Below, piece by piece: positions 1 to 11,574 of a DNA stretch of 64,000 bases. The notes below the pieces were generated by a model. The model searched no databases, was not told the origin of the DNA, and saw only the letters and a program-made list of their open reading frames with translations. Origin of the DNA: Eucommia ulmoides (Eukaryota; Streptophyta; Magnoliopsida; Garryales; Eucommiaceae); the NCBI GenBank assembly GCA_016647705.1, contig CM028336.1, positions 3,100,001-3,164,000 of the forward strand. Reading direction: 5' to 3'. Within the stretch, counting starts at the first letter, position 1. Each line of letters opens with the position of its first letter. A program made the position numbers and the translations under genes.

Positions 1-46
1 GTACCAGTATTAATTGCTTGAAGTGTTTCTAATGTACTGCATGTAG

Positions 47-3000
47 GGTGAACTCTCTGTGGGAACTGTGGCTTCTTTTATCGGATACACTTTTACATTA
101 ACTTTTGCGGTGAGTCCTCTTTCTGGTTGTGCGCTTCTTGCTATTTTCAACTTCAAATATATGCCACATGGTATATTATTGTCTTCAGGTTCAAGGGCTT
201 GTTAACACATTTGGAGATCTTCGAGGCGCATTTGCTGCTACAGAGAGAATTAACTCTGTTTTATCCGCATCTGAAATTGATGAAGCCCTTGCCTATGGTC
301 TAGAGAAAGACATGAAGCAGAAAAAGCATGATAAAAGTTTGGAGATGTTCTTGGTCAATGGATCTAATGAAGGAAGGAAATTTCAGAATCTGGGGTACAT
401 GGCATCTTTAAAATCAGCTGGGGATGTCCGTAGCCTTGCACGGGTTGGTGATATCTGTCTTGAAGGTATTTTGTATTTGGTGTCTTGCTCTGGTTTGGCG
501 TTTATGGAAGACCACATCTCACTTTACATTTTCCTAGTCTATTTTCCATCCGTAAAACAAATAAGTATTGACTCCCCTCCAAAATAATATTAGTCAATAG
601 GACGTGTAGGATCCTTCCAAACACAATCCAAGGGCTGGGATTTAATACACATCTTCACATGTTGATTCAATGGCTCTGGGAGGTTAATTTCATTAAGTAT
701 TATAGAGATTTATTTGAATAAATCATATAACTCTAAATTAGTACTCGGAAAAGTGAAAGGATTTTATTAATACAAAATTAAATCACATAAAGAGTAATTT
801 TTTAAAAATTACTTTAGAGTGTGCCTTTAGGCATGGGTACCTGCTAGTATCTTTATATTACGAAGATAGTTGAGATTGCATAAACTATCGTATTATTTTG
901 CAAGTTATAAGTAGAGGTTTATTTCTAATGGAAAACTATTGTTAAATACTGAAATTTTTTGATAGACTAATTAGCAAATAGTTAAGTAAGTGTTGAGAAG
1001 GTTCTATTCCCTCTTGGTTAGTTGAATGAGTTGTTAGTTGAATTGTTTGTTAGAGGAATTGTGTGTTAGGTTGGGGTTAATAAATAGCAAGTAAGGGCTT
1101 GGGGGTAGGGGATGGAAAATTTGGAAAGGAATTGGGAGAGACTAGGCTCTCAAAATCCTAGAGTGATTTACTGTTTTTTTGTATTTTCATTCCACATTTA
1201 CTGTTTCTGTAATTGTCCTTCATTGTTTTGGTGAAATCAATTACATTTCCTTTCAATTACTTTATTCTTTTCATTATATCGATTAAAGCTTGAGAGTGAT
1301 CTATCAAATTGGTAATCAGAGCAGTGACTATTCTGGGATAACATGGCACAAAAGAAGGTTGAAGCATTGGAGGAGAAGATGGACCTTGTCCAGATGAAAT
1401 GGCAGAAGGAGATCGAGTCTATGCGTACTGAAGTTAAGAGAATCGGTGTCTTGGAGAAGACAATCGGTCTTATGATGGGGAAGTTAGATCAATTGGTGCG
1501 AAGGGAAGACATGAGTTCTTCATCGAAGATCGTGGAGAAATAGAAGCAGCCAGAAATTATGGAGTCGTAGACCATGGGAGAAGGAGTTACGACAAAAGTG
1601 TTTGGGAATAGATCGTATAGGAGATTGGAATTACCTATTTTCACTGGGATTGACCGATGGATGGATTTTTAGAGCTGAATGGTACTTCGCGATGAACCAG
1701 ATGAACGATGGTGAGAGATTAGAAGCGGTGGCTCTGAGCATGGAAAGTAAAGCCCTAGTGTCACGGTCCGAGCCTTTCGAGGCTGGAAAGCGGGTCGTGC
1801 GACGCTAACTAGGGGATCGCCTAGTAGCAAGTCTGAAGATCAGAGAATCTTTAATAACGGAAGCGGTTTCAATAGTAACGAGTTTCCCTACAACAACACA
1901 TGCTGACAATGTAGAGAAGAATATAATTACAATAACAACAACAATTGTATTAATATCAAAGGTTACAAGGTGTGAAAGACTTGAATGACTTCAAGAGCAT
2001 GTCCTCCCACATAATACTTTAAGCAAAAAAATACAAGTGACCACAATAGACATCATTATACTCGAGGAGTCATAATAGTGTCTTTCTACAAGAAATAAAA
2101 GAAATAAACTAAACTAAATTAATCTAAGCTAAACTAGTCTAGAAAACAAATGAAAAGGGTCACGGACAAGCGGCCATGTGTGCGAACAAGCACTGGACAA
2201 GCTAATACCGTGACACCTAGCATGGTATCAATATGTGGAAGATAAGCTCAGATTTCATACCTGGAACGATTTCAACTTGGCTTTTTTGCATCAATTCCGA
2301 TCGAGCGTGGAAGGGTTCCTTTGTGAGAAATTCCTGGCCATACATCGAGAAACCACCGTCGAAGATTACCAGAAGCGTTTTGAAATCTTGGCGTCGCCAT
2401 TGAAGGGGCTATCGAATGAAGTCTTGGAGAGTACATACCTCAATGGTTTGAAACCTTCGATTAGAGCTGAGGTTCAATTGCTCGAACCTAGCAACTTGAT
2501 GGCAATGATGGAAGCTGCTCGACTTATTGAAGATAAGAACAAGATGTTACAAGCCCCGCAGGTCGGATCTAGATCCAATGGATTGTGGAGCAAATCTTTG
2601 GGTTCAACTTATTTGAGCCCTAGGTTCTCAACGAACTTCGTGACGCTGTTGCCACAAAATTCGAACGATTTCGCACCACCATCGACGACGTCCACCATTC
2701 ACACGATGACGCGAGCACCGAACGATTTCGCATCACCATCAACGGCGACCACCATTCTCACAAAAGAAGAACAGAAGTCGAACTGATCGAAGGAGCTTTC
2801 AGTGGCACAAAAAACTTACGGCGACTGGCTATACACCGACGCTGAGGACTTTAGCTGCTGTAAGAAGGGTTTGTGCTACAGGTGTTGGGAGAAATACTCT
2901 CCTGGCCATGTGTGTAAGAATTGACATCTTAGGGTACTTAATTTAGATGATTCTTGTTCAATTGAAGAAGTAGGAGAGGAAGAAATTAAAAGGGAAGAGC

Positions 3001-3310
3001 CTGAGCTTGTAGAAGGGGTTGTTGAATTATCTATGAACTTAGTGATGAGTTTCACAAACTCACGCACCATGAAGCTACAGGGGGAAATAGGGCATCAAAT
3101 GGTGACTGTGTTGGTAGATTGCGGGCCATCGCATAATTTCATCTCCAAAGATGTAGTGCAGCGGTTAAATTTATTAGTAATGTCGACCACGGCGTATAAG
3201 GTCGTTGCCGAATATAGCTCTCACCGTCGCCATCCCAGTCGCAGCTCCTCTCCGTCATGTCGCAGCTCTCCGCCGTCGCAGCTCCTCGTCATCGCACCTC
3301 ACTCCATTCA

Positions 3311-3341
<31 letters not shown>

Positions 3342-6157
3342 CATCTGATTTGGTTGTGTTTGGTTTTTAATTAGGTTTGGTTTGAGAAATAAAATTGGTT
3401 TATAAAAGGATAAATTGGGAAATAAAATTGGTTTATAAAAGGATGAATGACTTGTTTACAATTTAGTCCTAAAATTTTCTAACTTCTATTTTTATAGCAT
3501 TTTTTTTTTGTCCCTAATTTGTTCATTTAAAAAATAACAAGTGTTGAACAATTTTTGTTTTTTCATTTTTTTTGAATTCAACTACATCAATATCATCTAA
3601 TATGCTAATCGATTATATATATGTGTAATTATTTAGGACATTATATATGAGTGTATTGTTTTTGTAATATGATGTACAAATACAATTTACTTTTTTATTA
3701 TGTTTGTGTAATATTGCATTATCTTATTCTTTTAAGATTGTTCAATACAACGGTTTTTCGTCTTTTTTCCATGTCTTTATTGTGTTGTATATAACCGTAA
3801 AATATCATACTATTTATTATAATGTGTTTATTAAGGGTTAAATGAGTAAAACAATTACTAGTATTGAGTTTTTGAGGATGTTCTGGTGATTTTAAAAAAT
3901 TCACAACCGTTACGGCCGATTCCCATTACGGAATACTCCCGATAGAGTTACACCGCGACTGTTACCGTTACGTAACCCGATACCGCAATTTAAAACCTTG
4001 GTTGTTAGTTGAATTTTTGTTAGAGGAGTTTGTTAGAGGAGTTGTGTGTTAGGTTGGGGTTAATAAATAGCAAGGGTTTGGGGGTAGGGGATGGAAAATT
4101 TGAAAAGGAATTGGGGGAGACTAAGCTCTCGAAATCCTTGAGTGATTTACTGTTCTTCTGTATTTTCATTCCTCATTTACTGTTTCTGTAATTGTCCTTC
4201 ATTGTTTTGGTGAAATCAATTACATTTCCTTTCATTTACTTTATTCTTTTCATTCTATCGATTAAAGCTTGAGAGTGATCTATCAATTTTCTCCTTGAGA
4301 GCTTGGGCTATGGATGTTATTTATTTGGTTCTGGATTTGTATTTTGTTCCTGATCAAACATAAGCTTACTTCGAAATCTATTGGTTGTATGTTATTATTA
4401 TTATTATATACCAAAATGGCTTCATATACCATTTGTTCCTTACTGTCAACTGTTTCTTTTGTTTTGTTCTGCAGATGTGCACTTCTCTTATCCTCTGAGG
4501 CCTGATGTAGAAGTTCTAAATGGACTTAATCTTACTCTTAAATGTGGAACTGTAACTGCTCTAGTTGGACCTAGTGGAGCAGGGAAAAGCACAATAGTAC
4601 AGCTTTTGGCACGTTTCTATGAGGTTCTGTTTTGCATTTTCATTAGTTGATCATATTGAAATTTATTGTTGCAGTTCATTTACATGGATTAGAGTTGTGT
4701 TTTACAAGAACCGATGATGATGTCTCCGCTTTGCAGCCAACCAGAGGTCGAATAACAGTTGCTGGAGAGGATTTACGGACGTTCGATAAGAATGAATGGG
4801 CTCGGGTTGTCTCCATAGTAAATCAAGTATCTTTCTGAATCTTATCTCATCTGAACCAAGATTAAGAATCAAGTATTTTTATTTTCCATGGTTTGAGAAA
4901 ACATGGCAGTCCTTCATTGACATATGTATATGTAAAATTATGCAGGAACCTGTCCTTTTCTCTGTATCTGTTGGTGAAAATATTGCATATGGGTTGCCAG
5001 ATGACTACGTATCCAAGGATGACATTATAAAAGCAGCCAAAGCTGCAAATGCACATGATTTCATTATCTCCCTCCCACAGGTTTGTCATCTAGAGAATAA
5101 GATGCATTACCTCTAGGGTTTGTGTTGTTATGCTGAATATTTTCCTTAATTAAAGGGTTATGACACACTTGTCGGCGAGCGTGGAGGTTTATTAAGTGGA
5201 GGGCAGAGGCAGGTACTATACTGGTTCACGTTTGGCTCTGTGTACAAGGTTGTGTGTGGGGGTTTCAGTTTGAGAGAGGTAGGGTCAGTAATAAACAATC
5301 TTTTCTGCATTTGCAGAGAATTGCGATTGCCAGGGCTCTTTTGAAGAATGCCCCAATCTTGGTACTTGATGAGGTATGCTTTTGTAATTCCCAGTGAATG
5401 TCAATGTTTTACGTCCAGGTAATATAAGTCTAATTTGGCAGATTGTACTAAGATAACCAGATAGAATAAATGCGAGTGCTAATTTTATACAGCTGATCTC
5501 TTGTTAGAGAAAATTACGGGTGGCCAATGCAAAATTCCAACTGTAACATTAGGTATGGTTGAAACAATGCACAATGGTCTTCATTAAAATACTCGTAGAA
5601 CGCGACTTTTAGTTATGATTTTTATACAACACTCCAAATCTGTGGGAACACTAAAGAACATACAAATATATAGATTTAGGGATAAAAATAGGTCTGAAAT
5701 TGGGAAAAAAGTCCTGATTTTTATACAACACTCCAAATCTGTGGGAACACTAAAGAACATACAAAGATATAGATTTAGGGATAAATATAGGTATGAAATT
5801 TGGAACAATTGCCCAAGTGTTTAATGGACATATAGGCCTAATATTCAGATAAAAGAACTTTATTTTTCTTTTAGTTGTGATAGTTTAAGTCTATAAACTG
5901 TTTTTTGTTCCCGATCTCAGGCCACAAGTGCGTTGGACACTGTAAGTGAGCGCCTAGTTCAGGATGCTCTGAATCAACTGATGGAGGGAAGAACAACACT
6001 AGTTATTGCTCACAGATTGAGTACTGTTCAGAATGCAGATCAAATTGCTCTGTCTTCTGATGGGAAGATTGCTGAGTTAGGAACCCACCTTGAACTATTG
6101 GCTAAGAAAGGCCAATATGCTTCCCTGGTTGGCACTCAAAGGCTTGCATTTGAGTGA
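47..6157 (+). CDS. ABCB28: ABC transporter B family, ABCB28-type half transporter, 3' part (C-terminal 354 aa)
   Basis: The gene enters from the left edge, so only the end of the membrane domain and the full nucleotide-binding domain are here. Exons with GT-AG borders and continuous phase: 47-109, 189-465, 4475-4623, 4737-4826, 4946-5080, 5156-5212, 5317-5373, 5921-6157 (stop TGA). Visible motifs: Walker A GPSGAGKS at 4567-4590, signature LSGGQ at 5192-5206, Walker B ILVLDE at 5356-5373, and the switch histidine (IAHRLST) at 6011. The linker and C-terminus (ending GTQRLAFE) match my memory of Arabidopsis ABCB28, a predicted plastid half-size exporter that would dimerise and use ATP to move an unknown substrate. 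The intron 466-4474 is enlarged by a retrotransposon. All catalytic motifs look intact, so the gene is probably functional. The family is certain; the exact orthologue is likely. Confidence 0.9.
940..1306 (+). repeat. 5' LTR of the intronic Ty3-type element
   Basis: It starts TG and ends TATCA just before the primer-binding site. The last 280 bases or so recur at 4002-4285 with few changes. Confidence 0.7.
1309..1322 (+). other. Primer-binding site (initiator tRNA-Met type)
   Basis: TTGGTAATCAGAGC directly follows the 5' LTR. It is the common plant TGGTATCAGAGC site with one extra A. Confidence 0.65.
1343..3200 (+). pseudogene. Broken gag and protease start of the Ty3-type element
   Basis: Three separated gag pieces can be read: a coiled-coil N-terminus (1343-1543), a piece with [16 protein letters not shown] (about 1650-1760) and the retrotransposon gag core (2235-2560, including [20 protein letters not shown]). 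The protease start around 3080-3175 contains [15 protein letters not shown], the retropepsin region with Cys-Gly in place of the usual Ser/Thr-Gly. Stops, frameshifts and about 400 bp of unrelated sequence (about 1809-2225) interrupt it. It cannot encode a working polyprotein. Confidence 0.8.
3215..3995. other. Unidentified insert between the protease remnant and the 3' LTR
   Basis: It begins with a CG/CT-rich stretch including a (CT)n run near 3320 and continues as AT-rich DNA. It ends in a block (about 3905-3990) rich in CCGTTACG-like words, finishing with CAATTTAAAACCTTGG. This tail resembles the end of a small transposon. No coding sequence is credible. Confidence 0.4.
4002..4285 (+). repeat. 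3' LTR, truncated at its start
   Basis: Direct repeat of the 3' part of the 940-1306 LTR, ending TATCA. The first 90 bases or so of the LTR are missing. Confidence 0.75.
5616..5812 (+). repeat. Two-copy 99-bp tandem duplication in an ABCB28 intron
   Basis: The unit starting TGATTTTTATACAACACTCC occurs at 5616 and again at 5715, about 95% identical. It lies in the intron 5374-5920 and has no coding role. Confidence 0.85.
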
Positions 6158-6235
6158 TATTGATCTTATAGGATTTTTCTCCCTCTCCTACTCAATTACA
6201 GAGGCAGCAAGTATGTAAGCTGCGGCTTACTTTTA

Positions 6236-6474
6236 GGCAGTGTTTGGCCGCATGGAATTGAAATTGAATTGGAATTACAATTCTATGAAATTAGAATTCG
6301 AAGAACTATAATTCCATGGCACTAGAATTCCATTGTTTGGTAGTATGTTGGAATTCAAAATTGTAATTCCATGATAGTTCTAATTCCATCATTTGGATTA
6401 TCAAGCCATTCATTTCTAATTCCACTATAATTAAATTTATTATTTTAATTATGAAATTTAACAAAAACGCACCC
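6236..6474. mobile_element. Tourist/Harbinger-like MITE with TTA target duplication
   Basis: The element runs GGCAGTGTTTGG to AAAAACGCACCC, with TTA at 6233-6235 and again at 6475-6477. Its inside is rich in GGAATT/AATTCC words, so it can fold back. A second, poorer start (GGTAGTGTTTGCTG) follows at 6478. Confidence 0.6.
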
Positions 6475-7505
6475 TTAGGTAGTGTTTGCTGTATGGAATT
6501 GGGGTTCTTGGAATTAAAAATAAAAATGAGGGCTTGTAAATTCCTAATTTTCTAATCCATTCGTTTCTAATTCCAATCCCAAGGCTCCTATTCTGTGCTT
6601 ACAAACGCTTATTTCCATTTTGGTTGCTCTTTTTCTCTGTCCACAAACTCATTTTTGCCAGTTTCAAAGGCAATTCATTAGCAGGGATTACAAAAGCAGA
6701 TTTAATGAAAGGATCACTTGGAAAACAGAAAAAGAAATACGAAAGCATTCTGGGATTGTTCCCTAAAAAGGATTATGTTACGAATTTTGATTTATTAGGA
6801 TCATTTACTGTACCATAATATAGCATCTTGTGTACAACTATGATACTTGGACGATAAAACATAATTTAACAAATGCAATTTTGGGTTCTATTTCTTTTTT
6901 CCCCTTGTCTGGCCCTATATTGAGGCCACATTCAAAGAATCAACACGCATTTGATCCGTAATGGCCGGTGAACACTCTCGGTAAGTTCTTTCTTTCAGTT
7001 GGGTTTCCTGTCTTCTCCCCTATTGGAAAACGGGTTTGTTTGGATAAATAATTTTGATTCCAAAAAAGGATTCGCAAAATTTTGTTATTGTTTGTAGAAG
7101 CCCAAAGGGCCTCACTCACTCTCAAAAGCCACCTTGTAAGAGGAGGATTGCGCTCGGCTTTATAGATAGCTTAGGATCAGGTAACACAAGCGCTGTGAGA
7201 TTCAACACGCCCCCTCACGCGCAGGGTGGACTTTGACAAGCCACTGCGAACGGACATCGGCAGCCCAAGATCAATGTGGGATTCAGCATTGTCCGTTTGG
7301 ATGAAGAAATTTAGGCCTTTTTCTCTTGTTAACAAGAAATATCTGGTGGTTTGACATTTGATCATCTATCAAGTGTTCTTTATTACATGTCAAATCTATA
7401 GAACTATGGAACTAATGTTGTCTTTGTTTTTTTCTTTTTTCTTATTCCATCATATGATTTCTCTCTCTCTATACACACACACACACGTACATATATATAC
7501 AGCTT
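6475..7505. other. Intergenic gap between two convergent genes
   Basis: It holds the presumed 3' flanks of ABCB28 and of the minus-strand gene beginning at 9244. About 7180-7300 contains a repeat remnant (AACACGCCCCCTCACGCG) whose relative appears reversed near 57110-57220. A (CA/TA)n stretch lies near 7480-7500. No gene is seen. Confidence 0.5.
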
Positions 7506-9244
7506 TTACATCTGAAGATCTTTACTGGAGAAGGAGATTAAAGCATTCAAGTTGGCAAGGCATTCAGTAGGAAGGCCAAGGAATGAATTCATGAGGAAAT
7601 CATTGATTGGTTCAACAGTCGCCACCCCCACCAGTCTGCACCGCCCTGCTTCATCCAAACGCTGCCCTCTGCCGCCTCTGATCATTCCTTTTGATTCGTC
7701 CGACGTCAACACTGTCTCCACCATCAGTGGCGGAGCTTTATATATACTCCCCACTGAGAAAAGGAATCTCGCCTTGAACTCGAGCTCGACCTACAAAAAG
7801 GAAAATCAGGTAACTTCTCCAATTTTAGCCACTACATTCAATAGAATTTTGTTTTTGCCTTTTTTTTTTCAAATCATTTTGAATGTCATCCAAGCATGAA
7901 CATTTGGGAAGTTTTGGCATGGTCACTAAGGCACCGTTTGGTAACGTTTTTTTTTATAAATATTTTTGTATAATTAAAAAGCAAATTTTAATAAATATAC
8001 TTAAAAGCAAAAGTAAAAACAGATAGACCTTTGTTTTTTTTTTTGCTATTTTGTCTGAACTCAATTACTTAGGTGGTTTTTATTTCAGTGTTTCTATTCC
8101 CAGATTTGTGTTGTCATAAAACATGGAATAGGAACAAGGACCATTTTTTTTTCAGAAATTTGTTAGAAAAGTCCTTGAGCATAACAAAGGACATATTTTT
8201 TGGTTCCCATTTTTTTGTTTTAACAGAAATTTGGGAACAGAAACACTAACACGGAATAGAAACAAAAACAATTATGTTTTGTTGCCAGAAATTTGTTTCC
8301 GAGAGTCTGAGAGCATAGCAAAGAAAAGATTGTTTTTTTTGTTCCCATATTTTTGTTTCTGTTTTTTTTTGGTTTCCATATTTTTTTGTTTCAACAGAAT
8401 TTTGAGAACAGAAATAGGATTAGCAGGGCATTTCTTTAGTCTTTCTGTTCCCATATTTCCGTTTCCATCCCCAGAAAACTTAGAACAGAAACAGAAATCT
8501 GCGAATTACGTTTATTGTGTCCCATTCAGTGAGAGTAGGTGGAGAACGTTTTTTTGGAAAAAAATAGAAACAAACTTTTTCTTTGGTTTGTTTCTTGCAA
8601 TCCCAAATATTTTGGGATTAATCTCAAAATTTCGAGAATATTTTGGAACAAAAACATGTTTTTGTTCTTAAATTCCAGAGTTTTGGTAATGGGAACAAGA
8701 ATTTGGGTGCAGAAACACTAAAGAAATGGGGCCTTATAGAACATAGTATTTCAATTTCCTAAAACAACTTCACTCCATTTAATACCTTTCCAGATTCTCG
8801 GTTGACGCTTCCCCTGAACACCATAGGAACAATGTCAATCCTCAAAAACGGCGGCAACGGCAATCCCAAGAACCTAGTCGTACCGCTCGTCAACGGCGGA
8901 ATATAAAGCTTACCTACATCAAAATCAACACAAATCTCTCCATTATTTGTCGTCCCCTCTTCACCAATCCCACTACCCTGCCCGCCCTCGGCATTGTAAG
9001 TGAAGTCAGGGTATTTGGAGATGCCGAGGCTGCACGCTCCGAGGGTGTTGAATTCAACATTGTAAGTTGTTGTTTTTGGTTTGTTGAATGTGGTGGTGGT
9101 GGAGGAAGAAGATAAGGTTATGAGATGGGTTTTGGGGTTGGGTTTAGTTGAATAAAATGGAGGATGTCGTGGTGGTTGTTTTGGCTTGTTTTGATGGAGT
9201 CTGCATAAGATTTGTGGACTTGGGGAGTAGGCTTGTGTTCCCAT
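7506..9244 (-). CDS. Two-exon conserved plant protein of unknown function (247 aa)
   Basis: On the minus strand, exon 1 is 9244-8786 (153 codons) and exon 2 is 7790-7506 (94 codons plus stop). The intron has GT at 8785-8784 and AG at 7792-7791, and the join is in phase. Exon 1 holds a Ser/Thr/Pro-rich N-terminus (about residues 1-60) that could be an organelle transit peptide, then a conserved core with YIPPLTSGTTRFLGLPLPPF. Exon 2 continues with KAPPLMVETVLTSDES and VGVATVEPINDFLMNSF and ends DLQM. The pattern looks like a conserved plastid-type plant family, but I cannot name it. The intron (995 bp) contains a MITE, which is why the two halves look unrelated. The gene is convergent with ABCB28 and a (GA)n tract lies just upstream. 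Confidence 0.8.
7930..8733. mobile_element. Tourist-like MITE within the intron of the unknown gene
   Basis: Its ends are inverted relatives: GGCACCGTTTGGTAACG on the left and, read backwards from the right, GGCCCCATTTCTTTAGTG. The flanking triplets are TAA and TTA. The inside repeats GTTCCCA, TTTCTG and GAACAGAAAC words in both orientations. Open frames here (8231-8671) are by-products of this repetition. Confidence 0.55.
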
Positions 9245-9255
9245 TTCTTGAATTC

Positions 9256-9281
9256 TAGAGAGAGAGAGAGAGAGAGAGAGA
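9256..9281. repeat. (GA)n tract in the 5' leader/promoter of the 247-aa gene
   Basis: An uninterrupted AG run sits 12 bases upstream of the start codon. On the gene's strand it reads as (CT)n, common in plant 5' UTRs. Confidence 0.8.
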
Positions 9282-10272
9282 GTTCATATGGTGGCTGATT
9301 TTGAGGTTTTTTTTTTTTTACCCTCAAGAAAGGTCATATGGTGGGGGGTTTGTGTGGCTATCATAGAGCCTTATCACATTAATTGTTTTTTCTTTTTCCT
9401 TTTAGAAAGACTTCTTCCAAAATGTCCCATGATATTTCGTCTTTGACACGTTTAATTTTAATTGGTTTCCAATTTATAAATTTGACTTGAATTTCATTAA
9501 ATTGTCAATTTTGTTAATCTAAATTGACGGAAACTGTAAGGTTTTTTTTTTTTCTTTTTCGAGTGCAAAACAACTTTTTTCTGTTTTCTGATTTCTTTTC
9601 TCACGACTGTGTTCGTTCCAACTTATACAATAGCCCTTGTTTTTGCAATTGAAAATATTAAGAGTTATTAAAAATCAACATATTTATAATCGTGGGAAGA
9701 ACGCAAAAATGATAACTTCTTAGATTGAACATAATTCCAGGTTGATGATGGTGGTCGGTGGGTAGCGGTAGAAATAATTTTTTGATAGTGAATAGGAATG
9801 AAAGTTTTTTTCCTTAGATTTTGAAGAAATCTAAAAAATATTTCTAAAATTTTGAAAATAGATACGTATTTATCAAATGCATTTTTGTACATTAATTCTA
9901 AAATTTTAAAAGCGAGAACAAAAACAGTAACCGAACGAGACCTCTGCTATTACTAAATTGAACAAGAAAACAAAAAAATAAAAATAAAATTCAAATCACG
10001 AAATTGAACTCAACTTTATACACATTAGAAACAACTTCCCCCCCCCCCCCCCCAAAAAAAAAAAGTCCCATCAACGAACATTAACCTAAAATTAACCCTA
10101 GAAAATGACCCCTTTCATGAAAACCCTAAACCTCAAAACCGACATCAAATTTCGAAAAAACAAAACCCTAAACACATCACACACGTTACAAACAAACAAA
10201 TACAAGACATTCTTGATCTTACAACATCATCGTCATCATCCCGGCCAGTGTTGATCCCCGGTCAAACGATTT
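9282..10272. other. Spacer between two minus-strand genes
   Basis: Presumed promoter of the gene starting at 9244 and 3' UTR of the kinase ending at 10273. It contains a C run followed by an A run near 10038-10063 and an end-like sequence AACCGAACGAGACCTC near 9929. No gene is seen. Confidence 0.5.
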
Positions 10273-11543
10273 TCAACAGACGAGAGACGACCTGAGCGAG
10301 GTGGCGGTTGGGAGGTTGGTGCACGAAGCCCAACGAATAACTGATTCGGTCACCACGAGATCGAGTTGCTGCTCCACCACCACACCAATTGTGTGGTTCC
10401 TCCTCTTGTTGTGAATCCTTTCCCATTTCACTTCACCTCCCTTGTGCTCCATAACTCTTGTCTCAAGCCCTAAAGAAAAAAATGTCAAAATAAGCCCCAA
10501 TAGTTTGGCGTGAATTTCATTTCACCCCCCAATCATTCAACTTGTTTTCCATGAATATGATAGTGTCGTCAACCATATTGTAAGAACGAAAAACGATAGT
10601 GACTTGTGAATTTTCAATTTTATCGCAAATTCGCATTGACATGTTCACAATTCAGAACAAATTTTTTTATCGGATTAAAAATTAAATTAAAATTGAAATA
10701 AACGAACAATTTCTTCTATTTCATCCAAAAGTTGAACGGAAAATTCAATTCCATCCATTTTTAAGTATATTCCATTAATTTCAACGGAAAAAAAATTAAT
10801 TTCGCACTTTGTTTTAAGTAAAAGTAGGTAAAGTGTAACTTTTTGAAGGGGGGTAAAATAACAATTAGGTAAAAGGCGATTTATCCTTTAAATTTTTATT
10901 TTATTTACCCTTTATTAAAAAAATAATAATAAAAACAGAGAGAGAAAATGTCATTTTTTCTTTTTTATTACCTTCATATAAAAGGGCAATTAATTTATTT
11001 TGAATAAAATTCGAGTTCCTCCGTTTAGTCAAGAATATAAGGGACTGATGCGTAGGTTTTTAAAGCAGAACGGTTAAAAGAAAACAAAACCAAAATATAA
11101 TCAAATCCATTACCTTTATTCATTGGATCAGCCGAAGAGAAATCCAAAGCGCAATTCCCACGCTCAGCCACGGGGCTTGAGCTAAAGAACGCAAAGCTTG
11201 GCATCGAAAGAGAAGGCGGAGGAGAGAATTCAAGGCTAGCTCGAAATGAAAAACCGCAAGAATCAAAGCACGGAGTCATCACCGGGCTTGAGTATGAAGA
11301 AGACGAGAACGATGATTTGCACGTGAACGTAGGTTCATCATCATCATCATCATCACACACGATGGTTGGCGAAATTCCAAAGCTTATATCTTGATTCCTA
11401 GCCATAAATGTTGTCGTTGTAGTAGTAGAGAAAGATGTTTGGGGCATATCTATGCCTCTGCGAATTTGATCCTCGCGTTCGTATGGAACAATTTCCGAAA
11501 GCGGTGAAGAGCCCGTTATCCAAACATGGTCTACAAAAAAAAA

Positions 11544-11574
<31 letters not shown>

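Larger units (their letters stand above)
940..4285 (+). mobile_element. Decayed Ty3/gypsy-type LTR retrotransposon inside the ABCB28 intron
   Basis: A direct repeat of about 280 bp or more (around 1030-1306 and 4002-4285) flanks a gag/protease remnant, with a primer-binding-like site right after the left repeat. The left LTR probably starts at TGTTAAATAC (940). The right LTR lacks its first part, lost at the junction with an unrelated insert. Integrase and reverse transcriptase are absent. The five bases on either side (actat, atttt) do not match well, so the outer borders are inferred. It has the same orientation as the host gene. Confidence 0.82.

Noticed and set aside
7552-7899. Plus-strand 115-codon frame
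   Set aside because: It lies opposite exon 2 of the minus-strand gene, where the minus frame has conserved-looking sequence and a proper splice join.
8231-8671. Plus-strand 146-codon frame
   Set aside because: Phe-rich product of a repeated MITE interior, within the intron of the minus-strand gene.
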